From contig CAMBOZ010000030.1 in assembly GCA_945869505.1 (NCBI GenBank), positions 1 through 13,522 on the forward strand: DNA of 13,522 nt, written 5' to 3'. Positions 6,443 to 12,605 of this stretch are shown here, one piece after another. A model generated the notes under the pieces. The model was not told where the DNA came from and made no database searches. It saw nothing but the letters and a program-made list of their open reading frames with translations. The position numbers and the translations under genes were made by a program. The DNA comes from Bifidobacterium breve. GTDB taxonomy: Bacteria > Actinomycetota > Actinomycetes > Nanopelagicales > Nanopelagicaceae. Position 1 is the first letter of the stretch. The number at the start of each line of letters is the position of its first letter.

Positions 6443-7660
6443 TTGATCTCTAGAGAAAAGAGTAGGTTCTCCAATCCTTTTGCGGAATTTCCGCGAGAGG
6501 TTGGAGTTCTTGTCTTTGCCTCTTTCTTTGTTGCTGTCGGATTTGGAATCATCGCACCAACATTGCCGCTATTTGCTCGCTCCTTCGGCGTAAACAATGC
6601 GCAAGTAGGCTCAATCCTTGCAGCTTTCGCCTTTGCAAGATTTGCCAGTGGCCTGATTTCAGGAAAGCTAGTTGATTTATTTGGTGAAAGATTGGTTTAC
6701 ACAATCGGCGTTGGATTCGTAGCGCTCTCATCATTTGCGGCGGCTTTCTCTCAAAGCTATGAACAACTCTTGATTTACCGCGCAGCGGGTGGACTTGGTT
6801 CTTCAATGTTCTCAGTTGCCGCCGGCTCAATAATCTTGCGCGCTACCGATGACGATCACAGAGCGCGTGCGCAATCCCTTTACAACACCAGCTTCTTGGT
6901 TGGCATGATGGCGGGTCCAGTTATAGGTGGATTTCTAACCGCAATTTCACTTCGCGCACCACTGCTCGTTTATGCAATTCTCTTAGTTGTCTCAAGTGCT
7001 GCTGGTGGATTCTTACTACGTAATTCGGTTCTTGCTGCGCGCCCAACCGAGAAAACTGTTAACGAGAAGGGCTCAATGCGTGAAGCTCTTTCTAGTAAGC
7101 CATATCTAATCGCTCTTACAATTTCATTCTGTAGCGCATCGGTTCTCTTCGGAATGTCACGTTCGATCTTGCCATTATTTATGGTGGAAGAGATGAATTC
7201 AACCGCTGGATATCTTGGGCTTGGCTTTACTATCTCTTCAGTAATTCAAGGTTTTCTATTACTAAAAGCTGGCGGGTTGTCAGATTCAAAGGGTAGAAAA
7301 TATTCTGCTCTACTGGGAACTTCCCTTTTGGGTATTTCTGTTTTGGTTCTGGTCGGAACCGTTCAGCCTTGGATGTTCCTGTTATCAATGGTTATCGCCG
7401 CCTTTGGCTCAATTTTCATTGCATCAACGGCCGCAATTGTGGGCGATGTTATGAAAGGCAAAGGCGGACAAGTTATCGCTGTATTCCAAATGTCCGGTGA
7501 TGCAGGCGCAATGGTTGCGCCAATCGCACTTGGCTTTATCGCCGATCACTATGGCTTCCGCCCCGCATTCGCGGTCAGCGCCGCTTTAATGTTTATTGCC
7601 TTCTTTGTTGCAACAAAATTGCCCGAGACGCGGGCTTCGCATCTCGGGCAATCTCGCTAA
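6443..7660 (+). CDS. MFS transporter, 12-helix DHA1-like
   Basis: This 405-residue member of the major facilitator superfamily has a short polar lead-in, then helix 1 (VLVFASFFVAVGFGIIAPTLP), motif A as GKLVDLFGER, and motif C in helix 5 as MMAGPVIGGF, marking a likely drug or metabolite exporter. A central loop (about 195-215) separates two six-helix halves, and GGLSDSKGRK is the second-half motif A. The start is uncertain: TTG 6443 is the only standard start codon before helix 1. An AAAGAG purine run 2 bases before it is closer than ideal, so initiation may depend on ribosomes finishing the previous gene. It lies in the same frame as that gene. Its last codons form a hairpin that ends the convergent yccA transcript. 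Confidence 0.9.
   Translation: MISREKSRFSNPFAEFPREVGVLVFASFFVAVGFGIIAPTLPLFARSFGVNNAQVGSILAAFAFARFASGLISGKLVDLFGERLVYTIGVGFVALSSFAAAFSQSYEQLLIYRAAGGLGSSMFSVAAGSIILRATDDDHRARAQSLYNTSFLVGMMAGPVIGGFLTAISLRAPLLVYAILLVVSSAAGGFLLRNSVLAARPTEKTVNEKGSMREALSSKPYLIALTISFCSASVLFGMSRSILPLFMVEEMNSTAGYLGLGFTISSVIQGFLLLKAGGLSDSKGRKYSALLGTSLLGISVLVLVGTVQPWMFLLSMVIAAFGSIFIASTAAIVGDVMKGKGGQVIAVFQMSGDAGAMVAPIALGFIADHYGFRPAFAVSAALMFIAFFVATKLPETRASHLGQSR
7619..7651 (-). terminator. Intrinsic terminator of yccA, embedded in the MFS gene 3' end
   Basis: TTGCCCGAGA (7619-7628) and TCTCGGGCAA (7642-7651) form a perfect 10-bp stem. The 13-base loop can pair GCG with CGC to extend it. On the minus strand the stem follows the yccA stop by 26 bases and runs directly into TTTTG, giving a terminator form for the leftward gene. 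On the plus strand the stem lies before the MFS stop codon and lacks an immediate T run, so rightward termination should be weaker. Confidence 0.7.
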
Positions 7661-7677
7661 TTTCTAGCTGATTTTTA

Positions 7678-8430
7678 TTAGTCACTGTTACGAAGGATTG
7701 AGAGCAATCTCAAAACTTCCATATACAACCAAACAATTGTGACCATCAAACCAAATGCCATACGCCAAGACTCCTGTTGTGGAGCGCCTGCAGCAATAGT
7801 GCGTTCAATCTGATCAAAATCAAGTACCAAGAAGAATGTTGCAAGTGCAACAGCTGCTACAGCTACTAGTAAGCCTGTTGCTCCGCCTGGACGTCCAGTG
7901 AACAAAGTAATGAGTGAGAAAACCAAGTAACCCATCAACGCACCAAGCATGATGCGAGTGAACTTAGGTGTTACGCGAATCTTTCCGCTGCGGTATGCAA
8001 CCAAGATTCCACCGAATGCACAGAGCGTTCCGATTACAGCCTGGCCAACGATGCCTGAATAAGCTTCGTTGTAAATACGGCTAATGGTTCCGAGTGCAAG
8101 TCCCTGTGCTGCTGCGTAAGCAACAATCAGAGGTACGCGAACTTTCTTTGAAAACACGTTGACCATTGCAAGAACAAAACCACCGAGGAAGCCAACAAGT
8201 GCGAGCCCTGGGCTGTTAGCACCCCATGCAAATGCACCGACTGCGACCAAGACTGCAAACAAAGTAGCAGTGCGCATCACAACATCGTCCATGGTCACAC
8301 GACCGGTGCGAAGTGAAGACGCTGCAGGTGCTGCGTAAGTTGTTTCTAGTGAATCGCTTTCAAGACGTGTTGCATCCATTTGAGCAAAACCACGGTTGGA
8401 ACGAGTTAGTACAGGATTTGAACTGCGCAC
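7678..8430 (-). CDS. Bax inhibitor-1/YccA family membrane protein
   Basis: This is a 250-residue member of the BI-1 (TMBIM) family, whose bacterial relatives include pH-sensitive calcium leak channels such as B. subtilis YetJ. The opening MRSSNPVLTRSNRGF matches the conserved start of actinobacterial members as I recall it. A cytosolic stretch up to about residue 48 precedes seven hydrophobic segments. The segment LATFFLVLDFDQIERTIAAGAP carries the paired Asp residues of the family, and the last helix ends YMEVLRLLSIL. The start is GTG 8430, with AAAGGGA 7 bases upstream. It stands alone, ended by the hairpin at 7619-7651. The family call is secure; transport activity is inferred from relatives. 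Confidence 0.93.
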   Translation of the reverse strand: MRSSNPVLTRSNRGFAQMDATRLESDSLETTYAAPAASSLRTGRVTMDDVVMRTATLFAVLVAVGAFAWGANSPGLALVGFLGGFVLAMVNVFSKKVRVPLIVAYAAAQGLALGTISRIYNEAYSGIVGQAVIGTLCAFGGILVAYRSGKIRVTPKFTRIMLGALMGYLVFSLITLFTGRPGGATGLLVAVAAVALATFFLVLDFDQIERTIAAGAPQQESWRMAFGLMVTIVWLYMEVLRLLSILRNSD

Positions 8431-8451
8431 TAATTTCCCTTTCTAGGAAAT

Positions 8452-8469
8452 CCGCCCCCTTCGGGGTGG
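8452..8469. other. GC-rich hairpin in the yccA leader
   Basis: CCGCCCC (8452-8458) and GGGGTGG (8463-8469) pair around CTTC. As plus-strand RNA the stem is 7 bp with one G-U wobble. As minus-strand (yccA leader) RNA that position is a C-A mismatch, leaving 4 + 2 pairs. It lies about 10 bases upstream of the yccA Shine-Dalgarno. No T run follows in either direction, so it is not a standard terminator. Confidence 0.45.
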
Positions 8470-8526
8470 GTTAAGTAGTCCTATTTAAAACCATAAACCT
8501 GAGAATTTCATTCCAGAGGCTTTTCC

Positions 8527-8543
8527 ACGCTCAACTTGAGCGT
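8527..8543. promoter_or_regulatory. 17-base perfect palindrome, possible operator
   Basis: ACGCTCAA-C-TTGAGCGT is a perfect inverted repeat with a single central base, lying about 100 bases upstream of the yccA start. The compact symmetry looks more like a dimeric regulator site than an RNA terminator, and no T run follows on either strand. The regulator is unknown. Confidence 0.4.
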
Positions 8544-8586
8544 CCCGAACCGAATTAGAACCCGATCTGGGAGAACTTAGAGCGAG

Positions 8587-8670
8587 CTATTTCTTCTTGT
8601 ACCCAGTCGGACAGACGGGTTTTGCCGCCGTTACCTTCTTTGAAAGTTTGCCTTTGACGCAAGTAATCGT
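8587..8670 (-). repeat. Copy 1 of shared C-terminal tag module
   Basis: This 84-base segment encodes the 27-residue tag and stop. It is the most divergent copy: CVKGKLSKKVT, then AAKP, then VCPTGYKKK, with A-K-P-V and P-T replacing the usual V-K-P-K and P-A. Both cysteines (15 residues apart), the KGK, the KKVT and the GYKKK-TAG end are kept. Confidence 0.85.
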
Positions 8671-10131
8671 TGTCTTGGCATTAGCATCCTGGGTTAATTT
8701 GATTCGAATTGTAGGCGCAGAAAAGCCAAATCCATTAATATTAAAATAGTAAAACCCTGATAGTTTCTTAAGAGTTTGACTGACGACCGAACTTTTACCA
8801 TCAGCTCTCAATATAGAGACCCTTGCAGATGCATTAGTTAGCGATTTACCCCAAATGCAGTGGGCTAACTTTTCTGAAACTACAAGGGAATAGGTTCCCT
8901 TGAATTCTTCGGTTGGGCGAATAAAATGTGGTGCGGCTAGCTGATAGGAGAGTTCTTGAGAACTTTCTATGTAAACCGGCGGGGTAGGAGAAAATTGAGT
9001 TGCGTTGGTGGCAAGGATTCCATCGATTTTTCCTTGAGAAACACATTCTGATGAATTGAATTTTTGTAAGTTTAGATTTCCTTCCCCACTTATCTTCCAC
9101 AAGGAAGACGAGTCCGTGGCTGTGTTTGAGAGAAATGGCTCATACGCACTCCACATTTTCAATTCGCCATTCTCAATGCCGGCAGTCGCCGGCCAACGGC
9201 TCCCAAGACTTCTAGGATCCGGTAGAGACGCAGGAACGCCATTGAGTTTGGCCTTCATATACGGGTTTTCCCATACAGACAAATATTGAGATGCATTCAT
9301 TACCGCTATCGCTGAAGGCACTGTTAGTGGAGCTCCTGAGAAGTCAACAAATTCTCTAGAACTTGAGTCAACCCCATAAGTTATTTCAGGGTTCGTCGTT
9401 CTTGAATGCACCCAACCATTGAGGATTTGCTTAAGAATATTAACCCTGACTCTAATTTTAACCCCAGAAATACTTCCAAAGGAATCGTCGATTTTACCGC
9501 TTGGGATTCCACCATTTGAGGTTAGCCAATCATTTGTAGAAATTGGGAGAACTTGAGTGGTGAATTGATTCCACACTATTTTTTCTGATTTTGGGTCAGG
9601 ATTTGTCCCACTAAGATTAAAGTTCAAGAAAAGTCTAAAACTTGAACTGTGCCCTGTTTGCGATACCTTCCACATGGAGGTAGCTCCACCGGCAGGATAA
9701 TTATTTTCTGGGTCAGCAGGCGTTGCTACTCTATTCTTAATCACGAAACTATTAAATGAACCTTTATCTGACCCGACAAGGGGGATTCCTGTTGCGGGAA
9801 TTGTCCAACTTGAGTCCAACTCAGCTTTTTTCCATTCTTGCGAATTGCTTACTCGATAACTCAATGTCTCTATGCAATCAGAATCTTCTGCCTTCACGCA
9901 GGGGATTAAGAATAAATTTGCACCGTAGTAAGAGTTATAACCTCTTTCGGTAAATTTGAATGATCGATGGCCGACAGTAAAAAAGTCCGTCACTCCAATT
10001 TCTCCGATTCCAACCTTATAGACCTGTTCACCTGATGCCCCAGGAATCGGGGCAAGAGTGACGATCAATAAGATGGATAAGGGCAACAGCACATAATTTC
10101 TAAATCTCTGGCGGATAAATTTCATAGACAT
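8587..10131 (-). CDS. Secreted protein of unknown function with C-terminal CxKGK/CPxGYKKK tag (paralogue of its upstream neighbour)
   Basis: This is a 514-residue exported protein I do not recognise. A Sec signal peptide is clear: basic KFIRQRFR, a hydrophobic core LLPLSILLIVTLA and a probable cut near GASG/EQ. The body is polar and beta-rich, with Cys pairs in IPCVKAEDSDC and in SSECVSQ...AHCIWG. The last 27 residues are the shared tag (Cys491 and Cys507, ending GYKKK). Residues from about 400 to the tag align by eye with the upstream gene (HF...G...L.V......WG...A.V.....DG...GF.(F/Y)S.P), so the two are divergent duplicates. It starts 3 bases after the neighbour's TAG. Start ATG 10131 or ATG 10125 is possible: AGGA (from TAGGAA) stands 7 bases before the second, which has the better spacing. 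GC content is moderate. Confidence 0.82.
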   Translation of the reverse strand: MSMKFIRQRFRNYVLLPLSILLIVTLAPIPGASGEQVYKVGIGEIGVTDFFTVGHRSFKFTERGYNSYYGANLFLIPCVKAEDSDCIETLSYRVSNSQEWKKAELDSSWTIPATGIPLVGSDKGSFNSFVIKNRVATPADPENNYPAGGATSMWKVSQTGHSSSFRLFLNFNLSGTNPDPKSEKIVWNQFTTQVLPISTNDWLTSNGGIPSGKIDDSFGSISGVKIRVRVNILKQILNGWVHSRTTNPEITYGVDSSSREFVDFSGAPLTVPSAIAVMNASQYLSVWENPYMKAKLNGVPASLPDPRSLGSRWPATAGIENGELKMWSAYEPFLSNTATDSSSLWKISGEGNLNLQKFNSSECVSQGKIDGILATNATQFSPTPPVYIESSQELSYQLAAPHFIRPTEEFKGTYSLVVSEKLAHCIWGKSLTNASARVSILRADGKSSVVSQTLKKLSGFYYFNINGFGFSAPTIRIKLTQDANAKTTITCVKGKLSKKVTAAKPVCPTGYKKK

Positions 10132-10134
10132 TTC

Positions 10135-10218
10135 CTATTTCTTCTTATAGCCTGCAGGGCACTTTGGTTTGACGCCAGTAACTTTCTTAGTTGTCTTGCC
10201 CTTTACGCAGGTAATTGT
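10135..10218 (-). repeat. Copy 2 of shared C-terminal tag module
   Basis: This copy encodes CVKGKTTKKVT, GVKP and KCPAGYKKK, then TAG. It follows a basic Thr/Lys linker, and Gly replaces Ala after KKVT. The TAG stop is embedded in TAGGAA, which also serves the start of the next gene. Confidence 0.87.
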
Positions 10219-11379
10219 CGTTTTCTTAACAGTCACTGTCTTGGTTGCTTGCACTGGCGGTTTAAAGCTAACGGCTAACTGAGGAGAGGAATAGGTAAAG
10301 CCATAGGCACGCAGGTTGATCCAATCGTTCTTCGAATCATAATTAGCGCTAACGGTAGCTACTTTCTTAGTGCCATCTTGGTAGGAAACTTCAACTTTGG
10401 CATAGCCGGCAGCAATAGCTGGATCAATTCCCCACCAATCACGGGCGCGATTGCCTTTAACTTTTAACTCCATCCAACCTTGAATTTCATTTCCAAATTC
10501 ATCGAAGTGGACGTTGCCTACCTTCACAACTATTTGCTGGCTTTCGCGATCAAATCGGAAATCACTCAGGCACCACCAACCGTTCGTTCCCAGAATCACA
10601 TCATCAGGGCGGGTTTCACCGGTTTTATTACCTGCATCGTAATAAATCATATTTACTGCAATATTTCTTTGGGTGGATCTGGCTTTAAGTAAGTTCTGTT
10701 CGCAGACTTGATCGCCAGTGTTTGCAGACGGGCTATTTTCTGGAAGCCCTTTTACAGTGATCAAATCACCCACGACACTTACTTCTGGATCGCGAACATT
10801 GGAGAGAACCCATTTGATCCGCTTGGCAAAGCCACTGCTTTTTAATTTAAACTCAAAATAATAACCTTCAGGAAGAGAGCCTTGAGTTTGGCTGAATGCG
10901 ATGGTATTGATCTGCAAACTACCATTCATAAGGTGAACATACGAATGGACTACATCCGTGCCATCGCTATTTGTTATTCCTGCAGGCAACTTCCAATGGG
11001 ATATGGAGACCACTTCATCTCTTACATAAGCAGAGTTTTCAACAGGCTCACCTTGGGGAGTGTTTGAGATCAACCAATATTGCACAGCCTCACTCGGTTT
11101 GAAATCCTTGGGCGGTTGATAAGTCAGAGCTCCCGCATCTGTTCCATCTGATTTATAAAGATGAATTCCTGAAATGCAATCGTTCGCGATCTCCCATTCA
11201 GCGCGACAAGGCAGCCATTGGCCATAACGAACATCTGTTAAACCTGTCTGCTTCCACCACTTAGGTTCTGGCGGCATAGGAAATGGATCAGCGGCACTTG
11301 CCGGGACCATTGGAGAAATGGCCAAAACGGCGGCAAGTATTAGCCGGCTTAGAAGTTCTCTTTTTCCCATGCCTTTCAT
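10135..11379 (-). CDS. Secreted protein of unknown function with C-terminal CxKGK/CPxGYKKK tag
   Basis: This 414-residue exported protein is not assigned to a family I know. The signal peptide has basic KGMGKRELLSR, core LILAAVLAISPMV and cleavage motif ASA/ADP. The mature part is rich in Trp, Tyr and beta-forming residues, with Cys in LPCRAEWEIANDC and in DQVCEQ...WWCLSDF, likely two disulfides. A beta-sandwich-like region (about 300-378) resembles that of the downstream paralogue. A Lys/Thr-rich linker (TKTVTVKK) leads to the tag (Cys391 and Cys407). ATG 11379 and an ATG 3 codons later (11370) are both possible; AAAGG lies shortly before the second. The 3' end supplies the AGGA used by the next gene, so the two form a coupled operon. 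A surface or envelope role is inferred from the signal peptide only. Confidence 0.84.
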   Translation of the reverse strand: MKGMGKRELLSRLILAAVLAISPMVPASAADPFPMPPEPKWWKQTGLTDVRYGQWLPCRAEWEIANDCISGIHLYKSDGTDAGALTYQPPKDFKPSEAVQYWLISNTPQGEPVENSAYVRDEVVSISHWKLPAGITNSDGTDVVHSYVHLMNGSLQINTIAFSQTQGSLPEGYYFEFKLKSSGFAKRIKWVLSNVRDPEVSVVGDLITVKGLPENSPSANTGDQVCEQNLLKARSTQRNIAVNMIYYDAGNKTGETRPDDVILGTNGWWCLSDFRFDRESQQIVVKVGNVHFDEFGNEIQGWMELKVKGNRARDWWGIDPAIAAGYAKVEVSYQDGTKKVATVSANYDSKNDWINLRAYGFTYSSPQLAVSFKPPVQATKTVTVKKTTITCVKGKTTKKVTGVKPKCPAGYKKK

Positions 11380-11485
11380 ACCGAAATTCTCGGGGTGATT
11401 TATGCTGACGGCAAGAGATTTTTAAATCATATTCTGCGCGTGAACGGGTCTCTTTTAGCCCAATGGCAAGGGCAGGTGGTGGTCT
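11380..11485 (-). promoter_or_regulatory. Likely promoter and leader of the two-gene tagged operon
   Basis: TATGAT (11431..11426) is a near-consensus -10 that would start transcription near 11419, giving a leader of about 40 bases. No strong -35 is seen. Just before the ATG the leader can fold CCGA-GAATT-TCGG (11382-11394). No convincing terminator follows the upstream gene: only a 4-bp GCCC/GGGC stem near 11458-11473. Confidence 0.45.
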
Positions 11486-11569
11486 CTACTTCTTCTTATA
11501 ACCAGCAGGGCACTTGGGGCTAACTGCAGTTACTTTCTTGGTCACCTTGCCTTTGATGCAGGTTATTGT
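11486..11569 (-). repeat. Copy 3 of shared C-terminal tag module
   Basis: This copy encodes CIKGKVTKKVT, AVSP and KCPAGYKKK, then TAG. Over the 81 bases from the Ile codon to the stop it differs from copy 4 at only 9 positions by my hand alignment. The two share an identical 17-base block and an identical 20-base block, although the proteins upstream are unrelated. Confidence 0.87.
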
Positions 11570-12478
11570 ATTGAACTGAGATTTTGTATTTATTGTGATA
11601 TTTCCGAAGAAAACCATTTTGTCAGATGCAACATTATAGTAAGTTGGAATGACATCTGCATTTAAAACAGATATCCAACTTATGAAATTTTCACCCTTAA
11701 AACCTAATATCGAATAAGTACAACTCGAGTCCTGCTTGATTCCTATCGCAGCAGATCTGTTTGAATTTCCCTGCAAAAATTCTAAGCAACCGGGTCCATC
11801 AGGAATTAACCTTACTAGGGCATATGTATCATTTACTGCTACCTCAGATAAAAAACAGTTGTCAATTGGTTTCTTCGATTCGATAGATGTGTTGTAAGAA
11901 TTCCACTTCCTCAGACAGTCATAATATTTTGCCTTTGCAGAATCAAATAACTGGTAATTCTGAAATCTATCTTTAATTTTTGCCATCTCGTCCTCAAAAA
12001 CTACGGTTTCAGTTCCAGGTGGTACATATTCTTTTTCATAGTAAAAGACTGTTGGAGAACCGCATCCTTGTTTAGTGACCGCTATCGAATCTCTTAGAAA
12101 AATCTTGCGTTGTTTGAGCCAACTTAAATCTCCAAATTTTATGAAGGTTGAGTCATCCCATTTACTGTTAAAATATTTCATTAAAACGTCAACATCGTGG
12201 TTTCTCGAGGCCGACGAACCAAAGTTTTGTATATTTGCTCGAGAGTTTTTGGTAGTTATCCATTTCAGACCATCAAAGGAATATTGAGAGTCCCTTGCAG
12301 GCCTAACTACGGTATTAAAATCAGGAGTAAATATTGATTGTACTTGTTCGGGGGTCGCCTCCATCAAATTCTGCGGGATCTGCCAATCCTTTGGGCAGCC
12401 ATTTGGAGAAGCATTTGAAATGGGCACAGGAATTAACATTCCGATTACAAGAGTTACTACAATGAAACGTCGCTCCAT
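11486..12478 (-). CDS. Secreted Cys-rich protein of unknown function with C-terminal CxKGK/CPxGYKKK tag
   Basis: This 330-residue exported protein belongs to no family I recognise. The signal peptide is MERR plus the core FIVVTLVIGMLIPVPI, with likely cleavage at SNA/SP. The mature part begins NGCPKDWQIP and has six cysteines outside the tag (NGCP, QGCGSP, YDCLR, DNCFL, PGCLEF, SSCTYS), an even number that would suit disulfides. A Lys/Asp-rich stretch (EMAKIKDRFQNYQLFDSAKAKYYDC, residues about 165-188) looks helical. The tag occupies 304-330 (Cys307 and Cys323). The gene is clearly AT-rich: lines 11641-11700 and 12121-12180 contain 18/60 and 16/60 G+C. The start is ATG 12478, with TAGTCT exactly 6 bases upstream and no Shine-Dalgarno, so it may be leaderless. 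Confidence 0.82.
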   Translation of the reverse strand: MERRFIVVTLVIGMLIPVPISNASPNGCPKDWQIPQNLMEATPEQVQSIFTPDFNTVVRPARDSQYSFDGLKWITTKNSRANIQNFGSSASRNHDVDVLMKYFNSKWDDSTFIKFGDLSWLKQRKIFLRDSIAVTKQGCGSPTVFYYEKEYVPPGTETVVFEDEMAKIKDRFQNYQLFDSAKAKYYDCLRKWNSYNTSIESKKPIDNCFLSEVAVNDTYALVRLIPDGPGCLEFLQGNSNRSAAIGIKQDSSCTYSILGFKGENFISWISVLNADVIPTYYNVASDKMVFFGNITINTKSQFNTITCIKGKVTKKVTAVSPKCPAGYKKK

Positions 12479-12521
12479 AAAACTAGACTACGCACTTTAA
12501 AGTAGAATTAAAGGGTTTTCT
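12479..12521 (-). promoter_or_regulatory. Candidate leaderless promoter of the Cys-rich tagged gene
   Basis: TAGTCT (12490..12485) lies exactly 6 bases before ATG 12478, matching the TAnnnT spacing of leaderless actinobacterial transcripts. No good -35 is visible. An AT-rich inverted repeat CTTTAA/TTAAAG (12495-12500 and 12508-12513) lies just downstream of the protease gene but lacks GC pairs, so it is a poor terminator. Confidence 0.4.
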
Positions 12522-12605
12522 CTACTTCTTCTTGTATCCAGCAGGGCATTTTGGTTTAACCGCAGTTACTTTCTTGGTTACCTTGCCTTTGATGCAGGTG
12601 ATTAC
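12522..12605 (-). repeat. Copy 4 of shared C-terminal tag module
   Basis: This copy encodes CIKGKVTKKVT, AVKP and KCPAGYKKK, then TAG, and matches the consensus of the four best. It has nine lysines and no acidic residue in 27 positions. It sits on a coiled-coil stalk, separated from the protease fold. Confidence 0.87.

Larger units (their letters stand above)
8431..8586. other. 156-base leader/intergenic region between gene 8587-10131 and yccA
   Basis: No gene longer than a few codons is supportable. Read toward yccA it holds a 17-base palindrome (8527-8543), a short AT-rich stretch containing TTTAAA (8484-8489) that may include a promoter, a GC-rich hairpin (8452-8469), and the yccA Shine-Dalgarno. 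No T-run terminator follows the upstream gene, so read-through into yccA is possible. Confidence 0.5.

Noticed and set aside
8452..8469. GC hairpin as intrinsic terminator of the tagged operon
   Set aside because: No T run follows on the minus strand, and the stem has a C-A mismatch in that RNA.
8491..8520. Mini-ORF MKFSGLWF upstream of yccA as a leader peptide
   Set aside because: Eight codons with poorly spaced GGA; no attenuator pair follows and an amino-acid control logic is lacking.
8500..8586. Possible tRNA-like fold around GGTTCGGGAC on the minus strand
   Set aside because: No acceptor stem, anticodon arm or T-loop consensus could be assembled from the surrounding bases.
11458..11473. 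GCCC/GGGC stem as terminator of the Cys-rich tagged gene
   Set aside because: Only 4 base pairs with an 8-base loop and no T run.
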